DNA of 64,000 bases from Nocardia shimofusensis NBRC 100134. Its GTDB lineage: Bacteria > Actinomycetota > Actinomycetes > Mycobacteriales > Mycobacteriaceae. Positions within the stretch are counted from its first letter, which is position 1, and the number at the start of each line of letters is the position of its first letter. The stretch is from NCBI RefSeq assembly GCF_001613125.1, contig NZ_BDBT01000010.1:124001-188000 (forward strand). Direction: 5' to 3'. Made by a program: the position numbers and the translations under genes. The notes beneath the pieces are model-generated. The model saw only the letters and a list, made by a program, of their open reading frames with translations. It made no database searches and was not told the origin of the DNA. Shown piece after piece: positions 1-6,961 of the stretch.

Positions 1-1005
1 TTGCAGCGTGCGCTCGAGTGGTTGCTCGGCCACGACGAGGCCGATGCCGCGGGTCGGCTGGTGGCGGCGTTGTTCGACTACGGGCTGCTGCGGCTTCGCC
101 CGGATGTGCTGGGCTGGGCGGAGCGAGTGGTCGAGGCACTGCCCGGCGAGCCGAGCCCGCTCCTGGCGACGGTCTCGGCCGCCGCGGCGTATTCCGCCTG
201 GATGGTCGGCGATGTGCGTCTGGCCGGGGAGCGCGCGGGCAGAGCGCTGGAGGTCGCCCGGGCGGCGGCGGAGTCGGTGCCCATGCGGGTGTTCAGCGCC
301 AATGGGGTGTACGAACTGTTCGCCGGGCGTCTCGAGACGGCGGCGCACTGGTACCAGCTGGCCGCGGAGGAGTCGGCGGAGGCGGGCGACCACATATACC
401 GGCTGATCCCGCACGGCACCGACGTCATGGTGCGCGGCTATATCGGGGACGCCCGAACCCGTGAGCTGGCAGCGGAATTGGCGGACGACCTCGGGGAGGA
501 CACCTCACCGTATGCCGCCTACGCCTGGTACTGCGCGGGCGAGGCGGTGCTCGACACCGACCCGTCCGCCGCGCGGGAGCGGCTCGACAAAGCCGTTCGG
601 ATCGCCGAACTCACCGATGCCGCGCTGGTGACCGGGGTGGCGACCGCCTCGCGCGCGTCGCTGGAGGTGCGGGCGGGCCGGCTCCGGGAAGCCGCGGACG
701 CCTACAAGCCGCTGATCGAGCACTGGCGTCGCGTCGGGATGTGGGCCAAGCAGTGGGTGATGCTGCGCTCGATCGCGCTGCTGTTCGAAGGGCTGGACCG
801 GCACGAGGACGCCGCGCTGGTCGAAGGCGCGATCCGCGCGGCAGAGACCGGACAACGTGTCGCGGGCTTCGACGACGTCGCGCTCGACGAGCTCGCCATG
901 CGGCTGCGCGATGCGCTCGGCGACGAGCGGTTCGAGGCCGCCCGCCGCCGAGGCGAGGCACTGGACAACGACCGCTTGATCGGTCACGTCCTCGACTGTC
1001 TGTGA
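1..1005 (+). CDS. C-terminal helical-repeat region of an AfsR/LuxR-type transcriptional regulator (5' truncated by window)
   Basis: The frame is open through the first base, so only the last 334 residues are seen. They form an all-helical, Ala/Leu/Arg-rich repeat region like the TPR-like C-terminal sensor part of AfsR/SARP, MalT or LuxR-type ATPase regulators. The ending (FDDVALDELAMRLRDALG, then ERFEAARRRGEALD) is typical of that tail. No DNA-binding or NTPase domain lies inside the window, so the N-terminal class (BTAD/SARP, LuxR or cyclase-linked) is unknown. The stop codon sits in a short tandem repeat, and an operator of SARP geometry lies 1.3 kb downstream. The family call is an inference from the tail alone. 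Confidence 0.6.
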   Translation: MQRALEWLLGHDEADAAGRLVAALFDYGLLRLRPDVLGWAERVVEALPGEPSPLLATVSAAAAYSAWMVGDVRLAGERAGRALEVARAAAESVPMRVFSANGVYELFAGRLETAAHWYQLAAEESAEAGDHIYRLIPHGTDVMVRGYIGDARTRELAAELADDLGEDTSPYAAYAWYCAGEAVLDTDPSAARERLDKAVRIAELTDAALVTGVATASRASLEVRAGRLREAADAYKPLIEHWRRVGMWAKQWVMLRSIALLFEGLDRHEDAALVEGAIRAAETGQRVAGFDDVALDELAMRLRDALGDERFEAARRRGEALDNDRLIGHVLDCL

Positions 1006-1051
1006 TCGACTGTCTGTAGGACCGACTGTCTGTGAGACCGACTTCCTGTGA
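993..1051. repeat. Four tandem copies of a 13-bp unit over a stop codon
   Basis: The unit CGACTGTCTGTGA occurs at 993–1005, 1007–1018 (ending TAG), 1023–1035 and 1039–1051 (CGACTTCCTGTGA). The first copy carries the TGA stop of the upstream regulator, and the other copies fill the gap to the convergent acyl-CoA dehydrogenase gene. It looks like slippage duplication of a gene end; no function is evident. Confidence 0.75.
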
Positions 1052-1056
1052 GCGGC

Positions 1057-2265
1057 CTACCAGCGCGGCTGTTCGCCGAGGATGCCCAGCGCCGCCTTGC
1101 CCACCATCTCGTGGGTGAGCGCGTCGTTCGCCGGGTGGAACCCGCCGCAGCGCACGTCCCGATACAGCCGCTCGAGCTCGTTGCCACGGAACATCCCCGC
1201 GCCGCCGCTGACGTCGAGAGCGATGTCCACCACCCGTTTCGCCGCCTCGACGGCCCGCCACTTCATCGAGTACACCTTCGAGACCCATTCCGCGCCGTGG
1301 TCGACCCCGGACATCCAGTCCTGCAGGAACCGTTCCAGCACCGCCGAGGCGGCGTCGAGTTCGAGATACATCGAGGCGACCTGCTGTTGCACGAACGGGT
1401 TGTAGGCGTAGGCGCCGCGTTCGATGGCCACCGACTTCTTGCGCCGCGCCGACTCGCACGCCAATTCCAATGCCCGATCGGCGATGCCGAGGTAGACGGC
1501 GGCCATCAGCGACAGCGGCCACATCGTCATGCCGACCAGGAACGGGTGGGAGCCGTCGCCGGCGGGGGCCACGCAGCCGATGCGGTCATCGGGGACGAAG
1601 ACGTCGGACAGGACGGTGTCGTGGCTCTGGGTGGGCCGCATGCCGAGGGTGTCCCAGGTGTCGACGACCCGCACGCCGGGGCTGGTCCGCTCCACGAACG
1701 CGTGCACAATGTGCGGGCCGCCGGGGGCCTCGACGTCGATGGCGTGCGCGCCGAGCCATTTCCAGGCCGGGCCGTTGGAGCCGAACTGCTTGACGCCGTC
1801 GAGCACGTAGCCGCCCTCGACCCGGCGGGCGCGGCAGGTCGACATGAGCACCGGCAGGTCGTTGCCCGCCTCCGCGTGCCCGGCGGCGATCACTTCTCCT
1901 GCCACGGCCTCGCGGTGGATCCAGGCCAGCGATCGATCCCCCGCCCGCTCCACTTCGGAGGCGACGCCGATCCAGTAGGAGTGCATGGTCATCGCCAGGG
2001 CGGTGGCCGGAGCGTAGCGGGCGAGGCGGCGCTGGCTGCGCGCCAGCTCCTCGAGGGTCAGTCCCCAGCCGCCGCGCTCGACCGGGACCGCCGCGGCGAG
2101 GTAGCCGATCGCGCGCAGTTCGGCGAGATCGTCGGCGAAGTAGGTGTTGTCGCGATCGTGGGCCGCCGCGCGGGCACGGAAGCCCTCGAGCAGTTCGACG
2201 GGGATTTCCCGGGCGCCGCCGCCGTTCGTACCGGATGTGCTGGTGGTGATCATGCTGTTCGTCAT
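1057..2265 (-). CDS. Acyl-CoA dehydrogenase family flavoprotein
   Basis: 402 residues, the usual length for a single-domain acyl-CoA dehydrogenase. These enzymes use FAD to oxidise acyl-CoA thioesters; some relatives are flavin monooxygenases. The helical N-terminal part (to about 120), the beta part with GHAEAGND near 129–136, and the C-terminal helical bundle with SGGAGMFRGNELERLYRDVR and then GGFHPANDALT fit the family. The ending matches the FAD-contacting motif of the fold. I could not assign the catalytic glutamate, so substrate and exact chemistry are open. The gene is divergent from a PIG-L deacetylase across a 104-bp region with a symmetric operator. An alternative start is Met5 (2253). 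Confidence 0.85.
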   Translation of the reverse strand: MTNSMITTSTSGTNGGGAREIPVELLEGFRARAAAHDRDNTYFADDLAELRAIGYLAAAVPVERGGWGLTLEELARSQRRLARYAPATALAMTMHSYWIGVASEVERAGDRSLAWIHREAVAGEVIAAGHAEAGNDLPVLMSTCRARRVEGGYVLDGVKQFGSNGPAWKWLGAHAIDVEAPGGPHIVHAFVERTSPGVRVVDTWDTLGMRPTQSHDTVLSDVFVPDDRIGCVAPAGDGSHPFLVGMTMWPLSLMAAVYLGIADRALELACESARRKKSVAIERGAYAYNPFVQQQVASMYLELDAASAVLERFLQDWMSGVDHGAEWVSKVYSMKWRAVEAAKRVVDIALDVSGGAGMFRGNELERLYRDVRCGGFHPANDALTHEMVGKAALGILGEQPRW

Positions 2266-2286
2266 GGGATCAGCGTCGGTGGCGGC

Positions 2287-2348
2287 GCTGTCAGGACGCT
2301 GTCACCGGCTGCCGGAGCGCCCTCGGCGGTTGACAGTGTCCTGACAGC
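2287..2348. promoter_or_regulatory. Symmetric operator: two inverted 18-bp arms, each with 11-bp-spaced TGTCA direct repeats
   Basis: The left arm 2287–2304 and right arm 2331–2348 are inverted copies with one mismatch, separated by 26 bp. Each arm holds two direct TGTCA (or TGACA) elements exactly 11 bp apart: 2289 and 2300 on the left, 2331 and 2342 on the right. Each outer edge is 21 bp from the start codon of its flanking gene. A 7-bp repeat with a 4-bp spacer is the box geometry of SARP-type activators. The regulator is not identified. Confidence 0.65.
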
Positions 2349-2369
2349 GACCCCCGGCACAGTGAGCTC

Positions 2370-3149
2370 ATGAACGACAGCCAGCTCATGAACACCATCG
2401 GCGAACTCGGCACCATCTTGTCGATCTGGGCGCATCCGGACGACGAGACCTATCTGGCCGCGGGCATCATGGCCGCGGCGCGCGAGAACGGACAGCGGGT
2501 CGTCTGCGCGACGGCCACCGCAGGGGAGATGGGAGCCTCGGATCCCGTCGTCTGGACCCCGGCAAGGCTCGCGCGGGTCCGGCGATGGGAGGCGGCGGCC
2601 GCGATGGCGGTTCTCGGCGTCGACGAGCACGAGGTCTACGACCTGCCCGACGGCGAACTGCCCATGCACGATACGGCGGGCCGGGAATGGGCGCGCCGGT
2701 TGCTCGACGAGGTGCGTCCCGACACCGTCCTCACCTTCGGACCGGACGGCATGACCTTCCACCTCGACCACATCGCCGTGCACCGCTGGGTGACCAGCGC
2801 CTGGCACGAGTCCGGCGGCCGGGGCCGGCTGCTGTACGCCGCGCCGACCGTCGAGAAGTTGCGCAGATTCATGCCGCTCTACGAGGAATGGGACATGTAC
2901 ATGAGTCCGCAGCGCCCGGCAGGTGTGCGACCCGAGGAGTTGTCGCTGCGGGTGATGTTGCGCGAGCAGCGGCTCGACCGCAAGATCACCGCATTGCGGG
3001 CGATGGCCAGCCAGACGGCGACGGTCGTGGCGGCCCTCGACGAGCACCTGTATCGCGACATGGTCGCCGAAGAGAGCTTCGTCGCCGCCGAGTCCGTCGT
3101 GGCGGGACCTACCGCGCCACAGCAGGCACCTGCTGGTCCGGGTCGCTGA
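2370..3149 (+). CDS. PIG-L/LmbE-family zinc deacetylase
   Basis: 259 residues with the hallmark AHPDDE motif at 21–26 and a second metal/catalytic motif, HLDH, at 131–134. This family uses zinc to de-N-acetylate amino sugars or related conjugates (MshB, Mca and natural-product enzymes are relatives). No signal peptide is seen, so it should be cytosolic. Met7 (2388) is an alternative start; neither has a strong ribosome site. It shares a divergent operator region with the acyl-CoA dehydrogenase gene, suggesting a common regulon. Its last 41 bp overlap the convergent MHYT gene. The substrate cannot be read from sequence. Confidence 0.88.
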   Translation: MNDSQLMNTIGELGTILSIWAHPDDETYLAAGIMAAARENGQRVVCATATAGEMGASDPVVWTPARLARVRRWEAAAAMAVLGVDEHEVYDLPDGELPMHDTAGREWARRLLDEVRPDTVLTFGPDGMTFHLDHIAVHRWVTSAWHESGGRGRLLYAAPTVEKLRRFMPLYEEWDMYMSPQRPAGVRPEELSLRVMLREQRLDRKITALRAMASQTATVVAALDEHLYRDMVAEESFVAAESVVAGPTAPQQAPAGPGR

Positions 3150-3867
3150 TCAGCAGAATCGTGATCGGCACGGCCAGGCCGAGCAGGCCGAGGACGAACA
3201 CCGGGAACAGGAACGAGAAGACCTCGACACCGTCGGGTGAGGCGAAGGTCTGGTCGACGGTCACGCTGACCGCCGCCATACCGGTGTAGTGCATGCCGAC
3301 GACGGCGACGCCCATGATCAGGCCGCCGAGCAGGCGCAGCACGGGCGAGTCGAGAATGACGGTGAACAGCAGCGCGACGGTGGCCGCGACCACCGCGATC
3401 AGGATCGACAGCACGACCAGCCGCGCGTCGTAACGGATCTCGCCCTGGAAGCGGATGGCGCTCATGCCCGCGTAGTGCATGGCGTTGACGGCCAGTCCGG
3501 TGATGAGGCCGCCTGCCAGCAGGCGGGCGGGGACGATGGACGTGCCGACGACGTTCAGGCCGATGTAGACGGCGACGATCGCCAGGATCGCCGAGCCCGC
3601 AGTCCATGTCATGTCGTAGCGCAGCGGGACGCCGGGGACGGCGAAACCGAGCATGGCGATGAAGTGCATGAGCCAGATGGCCACGCCGCCGATGGCGACG
3701 GCCGACATCGCCAGCCAGCCCTGCCGCTGCCCCTCGGTGCGGGCGGTGAGGGAACGGCGAGCGGCGGCCAGTCCGACGAAGGAACCGATGACCGAGACGA
3801 GGTAGGCGAGCCACATCAACCATGCGCCCATCTCGAAGTGGTGGACGTCGTGGGCGTGGTGATGCAT
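3109..3867 (-). CDS. MHYT-domain integral membrane sensor protein
   Basis: 252 residues from the ATG at 3867, beginning with a His-rich stretch (MHHHAHDVHHFEMG). About seven membrane helices follow. Three repeats carry the family signature: MHFIAM, MHYAGM and MHYTGM. The Met/His residues are proposed in this family to bind copper and sense gases or redox state near the outer membrane face. There is no fused output domain (GGDEF, kinase), so this is a stand-alone MHYT unit. The start was chosen because upstream sequence is not membrane-like and AGGAG lies 13 nt upstream. A CRP-type palindrome lies about 120 bp upstream. Confidence 0.85.
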   Translation of the reverse strand: MHHHAHDVHHFEMGAWLMWLAYLVSVIGSFVGLAAARRSLTARTEGQRQGWLAMSAVAIGGVAIWLMHFIAMLGFAVPGVPLRYDMTWTAGSAILAIVAVYIGLNVVGTSIVPARLLAGGLITGLAVNAMHYAGMSAIRFQGEIRYDARLVVLSILIAVVAATVALLFTVILDSPVLRLLGGLIMGVAVVGMHYTGMAAVSVTVDQTFASPDGVEVFSFLFPVFVLGLLGLAVPITILLISDPDQQVPAVAR

Positions 3868-3985
3868 CGGAGGGAACTCCTGATTTTCGATCCGAGAAAT
3901 AAGCAATCTGCCAGCAATTGAATTACCGGCGCGTGCACCATAACTACCCGAGATCACCAGCTCGACAGGGTAAAGCTCAGTCTAT

Positions 3986-4001
3986 TGTGATGTGGATCAC
4001 T
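3986..4001. promoter_or_regulatory. Candidate CRP-family binding site
   Basis: TGTGA-TGTGGA-TCACT matches the actinobacterial CRP consensus TGTGA-N6-TCACA at 9 of 10 half-site positions. It lies 119 bp upstream of the MHYT start and downstream of the NERD gene on the same strand, so the MHYT gene is the likely target. Confidence 0.5.
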
Positions 4002-4122
4002 CACTGAGGGCGTCTGACCCGCCACCAGCGAGGCAGCAAAACACAGCTACCGGCGGTCGACATTTCCGAAACAACAAGTATCGCTTTCCTTCGTGGAAGA
4101 AATGCGAATTCCGCCGCCGTGC

Positions 4123-5742
4123 TCAGTAATTGGTCAGCAGTCCAGATTCGCCCGGGCGCAAGGCACAGCGAGGTCCGGTATCGAGCGAACACGCCAGGGC
4201 ATTCCGTTCGGCCACGGAGGTCGAGCCGAGGCCGCGGGTGTCGTCCGCGCTGCGATGCGGAGCCGAGCACGCCGAGGCCAGGATCCAGAACGTGCTCAAG
4301 AGGGCCGCTATCAGTGTCAGCGCCACGACCTGCTGACGGCGATGGGGGTTGATCTCGGCGGACCCACGCAGCTGCGCCGAGATCTGTGCGGGGCGCGCGA
4401 TTTCCGGTCGCGGGCGCGAAGGTGCGCTCGAAAGAACGCGCTGGGCGGTCTCGCGCACGCGCGCGGACCCCGTGTCCACCGCGCGCCGGGCGGCCTCGCC
4501 GAGTCCTTCCCCGAGCCGCCTGCCTGTCCGCACGTCACGTCCGGCGCTGGGACGGGCGGGCGGCACGGGTGCTGCGGCCGAGGGGCCGAGGCCGGATTCG
4601 GCAGGATCGGGATCGTCGAGCCACGCGGGCCGCAGGACCTCGGTGCGGCGGAATCGGAGGCGCTGCGGTCCGATCCAGGAGGACCAATCGTCGGTGAAGG
4701 CGGAATCGCTGTCCGGTTCGGGCAGTCGCTCTTCGATCACCGTCGCGGGCCGAGGACGGGCCGAGGCAGAGCTGGAAACGGCGGTAGCGGCAACGGGAAG
4801 CGCGGACACCAGAGGCGGTGCCGGTGCCGGCGCGGGCTCGTCCCGACCGGCGATACCGACCTCCGCAGGCAGCGCCTCGGCGTCACCCACGGCGCGGCCC
4901 TCGACGACGAGGTGGGCACCGGGCGTGCCCACCGTGAAGGCGGCGGGCACCATTTCCTCTCCCGCCCGAAGGTCGCCGACCCGTACTCCGTCCGTCCCCT
5001 CCGGTTCGGCGGCGGCCTGCTTGCGTTGTTCGGTGTGCCTGCGCGCCGCCGTCACCGCGGCCGCGTACTCGGGACTCGCCAGATAGTCCAGGCGGGCGCG
5101 GGACGGAAAGCCCTCCGCGAGCAGGTCTTCGACCGACACCCGCTCCCCCGCGCCGAGGTCGGTGAGCAGTTCGTGGGCGGCCTCCGCACTCCAGACGATC
5201 GCCCGGTTCGCGGTGCGGTGGAACCACGCGCGCAGGTCGGCGGCGGACTCGGCGACCACCACGCCGCAGCGCGGACGGCCCGCGCCTGCCCGCACGGTGA
5301 TGTCGGATTCGCCGGGCGGCACGATCACCACCAAGCCCTCGACGCGAGCGTCGGAATGGTGGCGGCGCGCCGCTTCGCTCAAGGCGGAGATGCTGTCCGA
5401 CACCCGATCGAAAGGGCGTTCGCCCACGTCGGTTTCGGCATCGTCGGTTTCGGGGTGGTCGAGAGGATCGCCGTCGTAACCGGACAGCTTCCAGCGACCG
5501 TCCGAGCGCATCGAGAGCACACCCTCCCTCGCCTCGGGAGCGGTCCCCTTCACCTCCATCACGATGGTGGCGCGGGGAGTCAGGACGACGAGATCGGTGT
5601 GCTCGCGCTCGCCCAGGCGACAGCCGGAGATCGCCAGGCCGACGATGATGAACTGACCGGACCAGGCGCGCATCCAGTCGAGAACTCGCTGCTCGGGATA
5701 CGCGCCCGCAGTATGCGCAGTCGCTTCGTCGATGACCAGCAT
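4123..5742 (-). CDS. NERD (nuclease-related) domain protein with C-terminal membrane anchor
   Basis: 539 residues from ATG 5742 (MLVIDEATAHTAG). The first ~120 residues look like a NERD domain, with an acidic residue at D50 and the nuclease-like E63-V-K65 (VMEVKGT), as in the PD-(D/E)XK-like core. The middle is Ala/Pro-rich and low in conservation. A single hydrophobic helix lies at about 471–493, just after an Arg-rich stretch, so the NERD domain probably faces the cytoplasm with a ~46-residue Cys-containing tail outside. The role of NERD proteins is not established. The start was chosen because upstream codons encode unconserved-looking sequence. It is divergent from the excalibur gene. Confidence 0.75.
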   Translation of the reverse strand: MLVIDEATAHTAGAYPEQRVLDWMRAWSGQFIIVGLAISGCRLGEREHTDLVVLTPRATIVMEVKGTAPEAREGVLSMRSDGRWKLSGYDGDPLDHPETDDAETDVGERPFDRVSDSISALSEAARRHHSDARVEGLVVIVPPGESDITVRAGAGRPRCGVVVAESAADLRAWFHRTANRAIVWSAEAAHELLTDLGAGERVSVEDLLAEGFPSRARLDYLASPEYAAAVTAARRHTEQRKQAAAEPEGTDGVRVGDLRAGEEMVPAAFTVGTPGAHLVVEGRAVGDAEALPAEVGIAGRDEPAPAPAPPLVSALPVAATAVSSSASARPRPATVIEERLPEPDSDSAFTDDWSSWIGPQRLRFRRTEVLRPAWLDDPDPAESGLGPSAAAPVPPARPSAGRDVRTGRRLGEGLGEAARRAVDTGSARVRETAQRVLSSAPSRPRPEIARPAQISAQLRGSAEINPHRRQQVVALTLIAALLSTFWILASACSAPHRSADDTRGLGSTSVAERNALACSLDTGPRCALRPGESGLLTNY

Positions 5743-5951
5743 CGCGGCCGCCCTCCATCGCCGTCCCACTATCGACGGACTCCACGGTAGGCCGTCGCGG
5801 TGGCTCCGTTTCGCCGAAAGGCACTGTAACAGCGGGGTATTGGCGGCGATGAGGCGGTCCGCGGACAGCGTGCCCCCGCCGCTCGCGGCCGCGTTGGCCG
5901 ACCGGGCGAACTCGTGGCACACTTGCGCAGCTGTATCTGGATAGGAGTTGC

Positions 5952-6206
5952 ATGCGTTTCGCTCTCTCACTCGGCGTATCCGCCCTGGCCGCCGTGACTT
6001 TCGTTCTCACCTCCCCCGCCGCTCCCTCCGCCCACGCCGAGCCGGCCGAGTGCCATCCCTCCTACACCCCGTGCCTGCCGATCACCAGCGACGTCGACTG
6101 TGCGGGCGGCAGCGGCAACGGTCCCGTCTACACCGGTCGCGTGACCGTCATCGGACCCGACGAATACGGCTTGGACCGCGACAACGACGGCGTCGGCTGC
6201 GAGTGA
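5952..6206 (+). CDS. Secreted excalibur calcium-binding domain protein
   Basis: 84 residues. A signal peptide ends near SAHA-EPAE. The rest is one excalibur domain: DCAGGSGNGPVYTGRV followed by the closing LDRDNDGVGCE with the DxDxDGxGCE Ca2+-binding loop. Four cysteines fit two disulfides. AGGAG lies 5 nt before the ATG. Excalibur domains occur in extracellular proteins, often fused to nucleases, but this one stands alone as a small secreted protein. It is divergently transcribed from the NERD-domain gene. Confidence 0.9.
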   Translation: MRFALSLGVSALAAVTFVLTSPAAPSAHAEPAECHPSYTPCLPITSDVDCAGGSGNGPVYTGRVTVIGPDEYGLDRDNDGVGCE

Positions 6207-6390
6207 CGGCGGGACACGCCGGATAGGCGGGCGACGCGCCAACCGCCGAAACGAACTCCCGTCGCGTCCCGACACACCCGGCGACGGTCTGTGCGGCACG
6301 GATCGCGGTCTCGACCTCTACCGTGCGATCGACAGCGACCGTGCTTTCGGCATCGACTGCTCTCGACAGTCACACAGGTGAGGAGTTCGG

Positions 6391-6840
6391 ATGAAGCGAA
6401 ACATGACGCGGGTGGCCGGGATCGTGGGGGTCGCGTGCGCGGTCCCCGTCCTCTTCGCCGGGACGGCCGAAGCCGAGCCGGGGACGAAGTACTTCTCGGT
6501 GGGCTCGGTGCAATGCGCGATCTTCGGCAACGGCACGGTGGGTTGTGACCTGCCTGCGCCCACCCCGCTGACCTACGGGCAGCTGCCGTTCAGCTTCCCG
6601 GTCAGCGAGATCGTGATCGACATGCACTGGCTGCCCGCCCATCCGACCTTCGACCCCGGCACCCCCTACACCCTGCCCGGCGGCAACCCGCCGCTGTCGG
6701 AGGTGAAGACCGGCGACGGTCAGTGGGGCCCGGCCATCGAGCACGCGGGCGCCAGTTGCGCCGTCGGCTTCCACGGCTCGTTCGGCTGCGCCGCGAAGGG
6801 TCGCGGCTGGAGCATGTGGTCGGGGCGGATCACCGCCTGA
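6391..6840 (+). CDS. Small secreted protein of unknown function
   Basis: 149 residues with a clear Sec signal peptide (hydrophobic core VAGIVGVACAVPVLFAG, cleavage near AEA-EPG). The mature part is Gly/Pro-rich with four cysteines (VQCAIF, VGCDLP, ASCAVG, FGCAAK), consistent with two disulfides outside the cell. The ATG is preceded by GAGGAG at a good distance. The protein resembles small exported proteins common in Nocardia and Rhodococcus, but I recognise no named family and assign no function. It is followed by the EF-G2 gene on the same strand. Confidence 0.75.
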   Translation: MKRNMTRVAGIVGVACAVPVLFAGTAEAEPGTKYFSVGSVQCAIFGNGTVGCDLPAPTPLTYGQLPFSFPVSEIVIDMHWLPAHPTFDPGTPYTLPGGNPPLSEVKTGDGQWGPAIEHAGASCAVGFHGSFGCAAKGRGWSMWSGRITA

Positions 6841-6961
6841 CCGGTGTCCGGCGCCCGCCGGACCCGCGTGTCCAGGCCGTCCACCGCGCGGTGGCCGTGG
6901 ACTTGCGGCGGCGATGGTGGGAAGCTCGATGTACCGCGATGTCGAGGCGAGGAAGCGTGAC

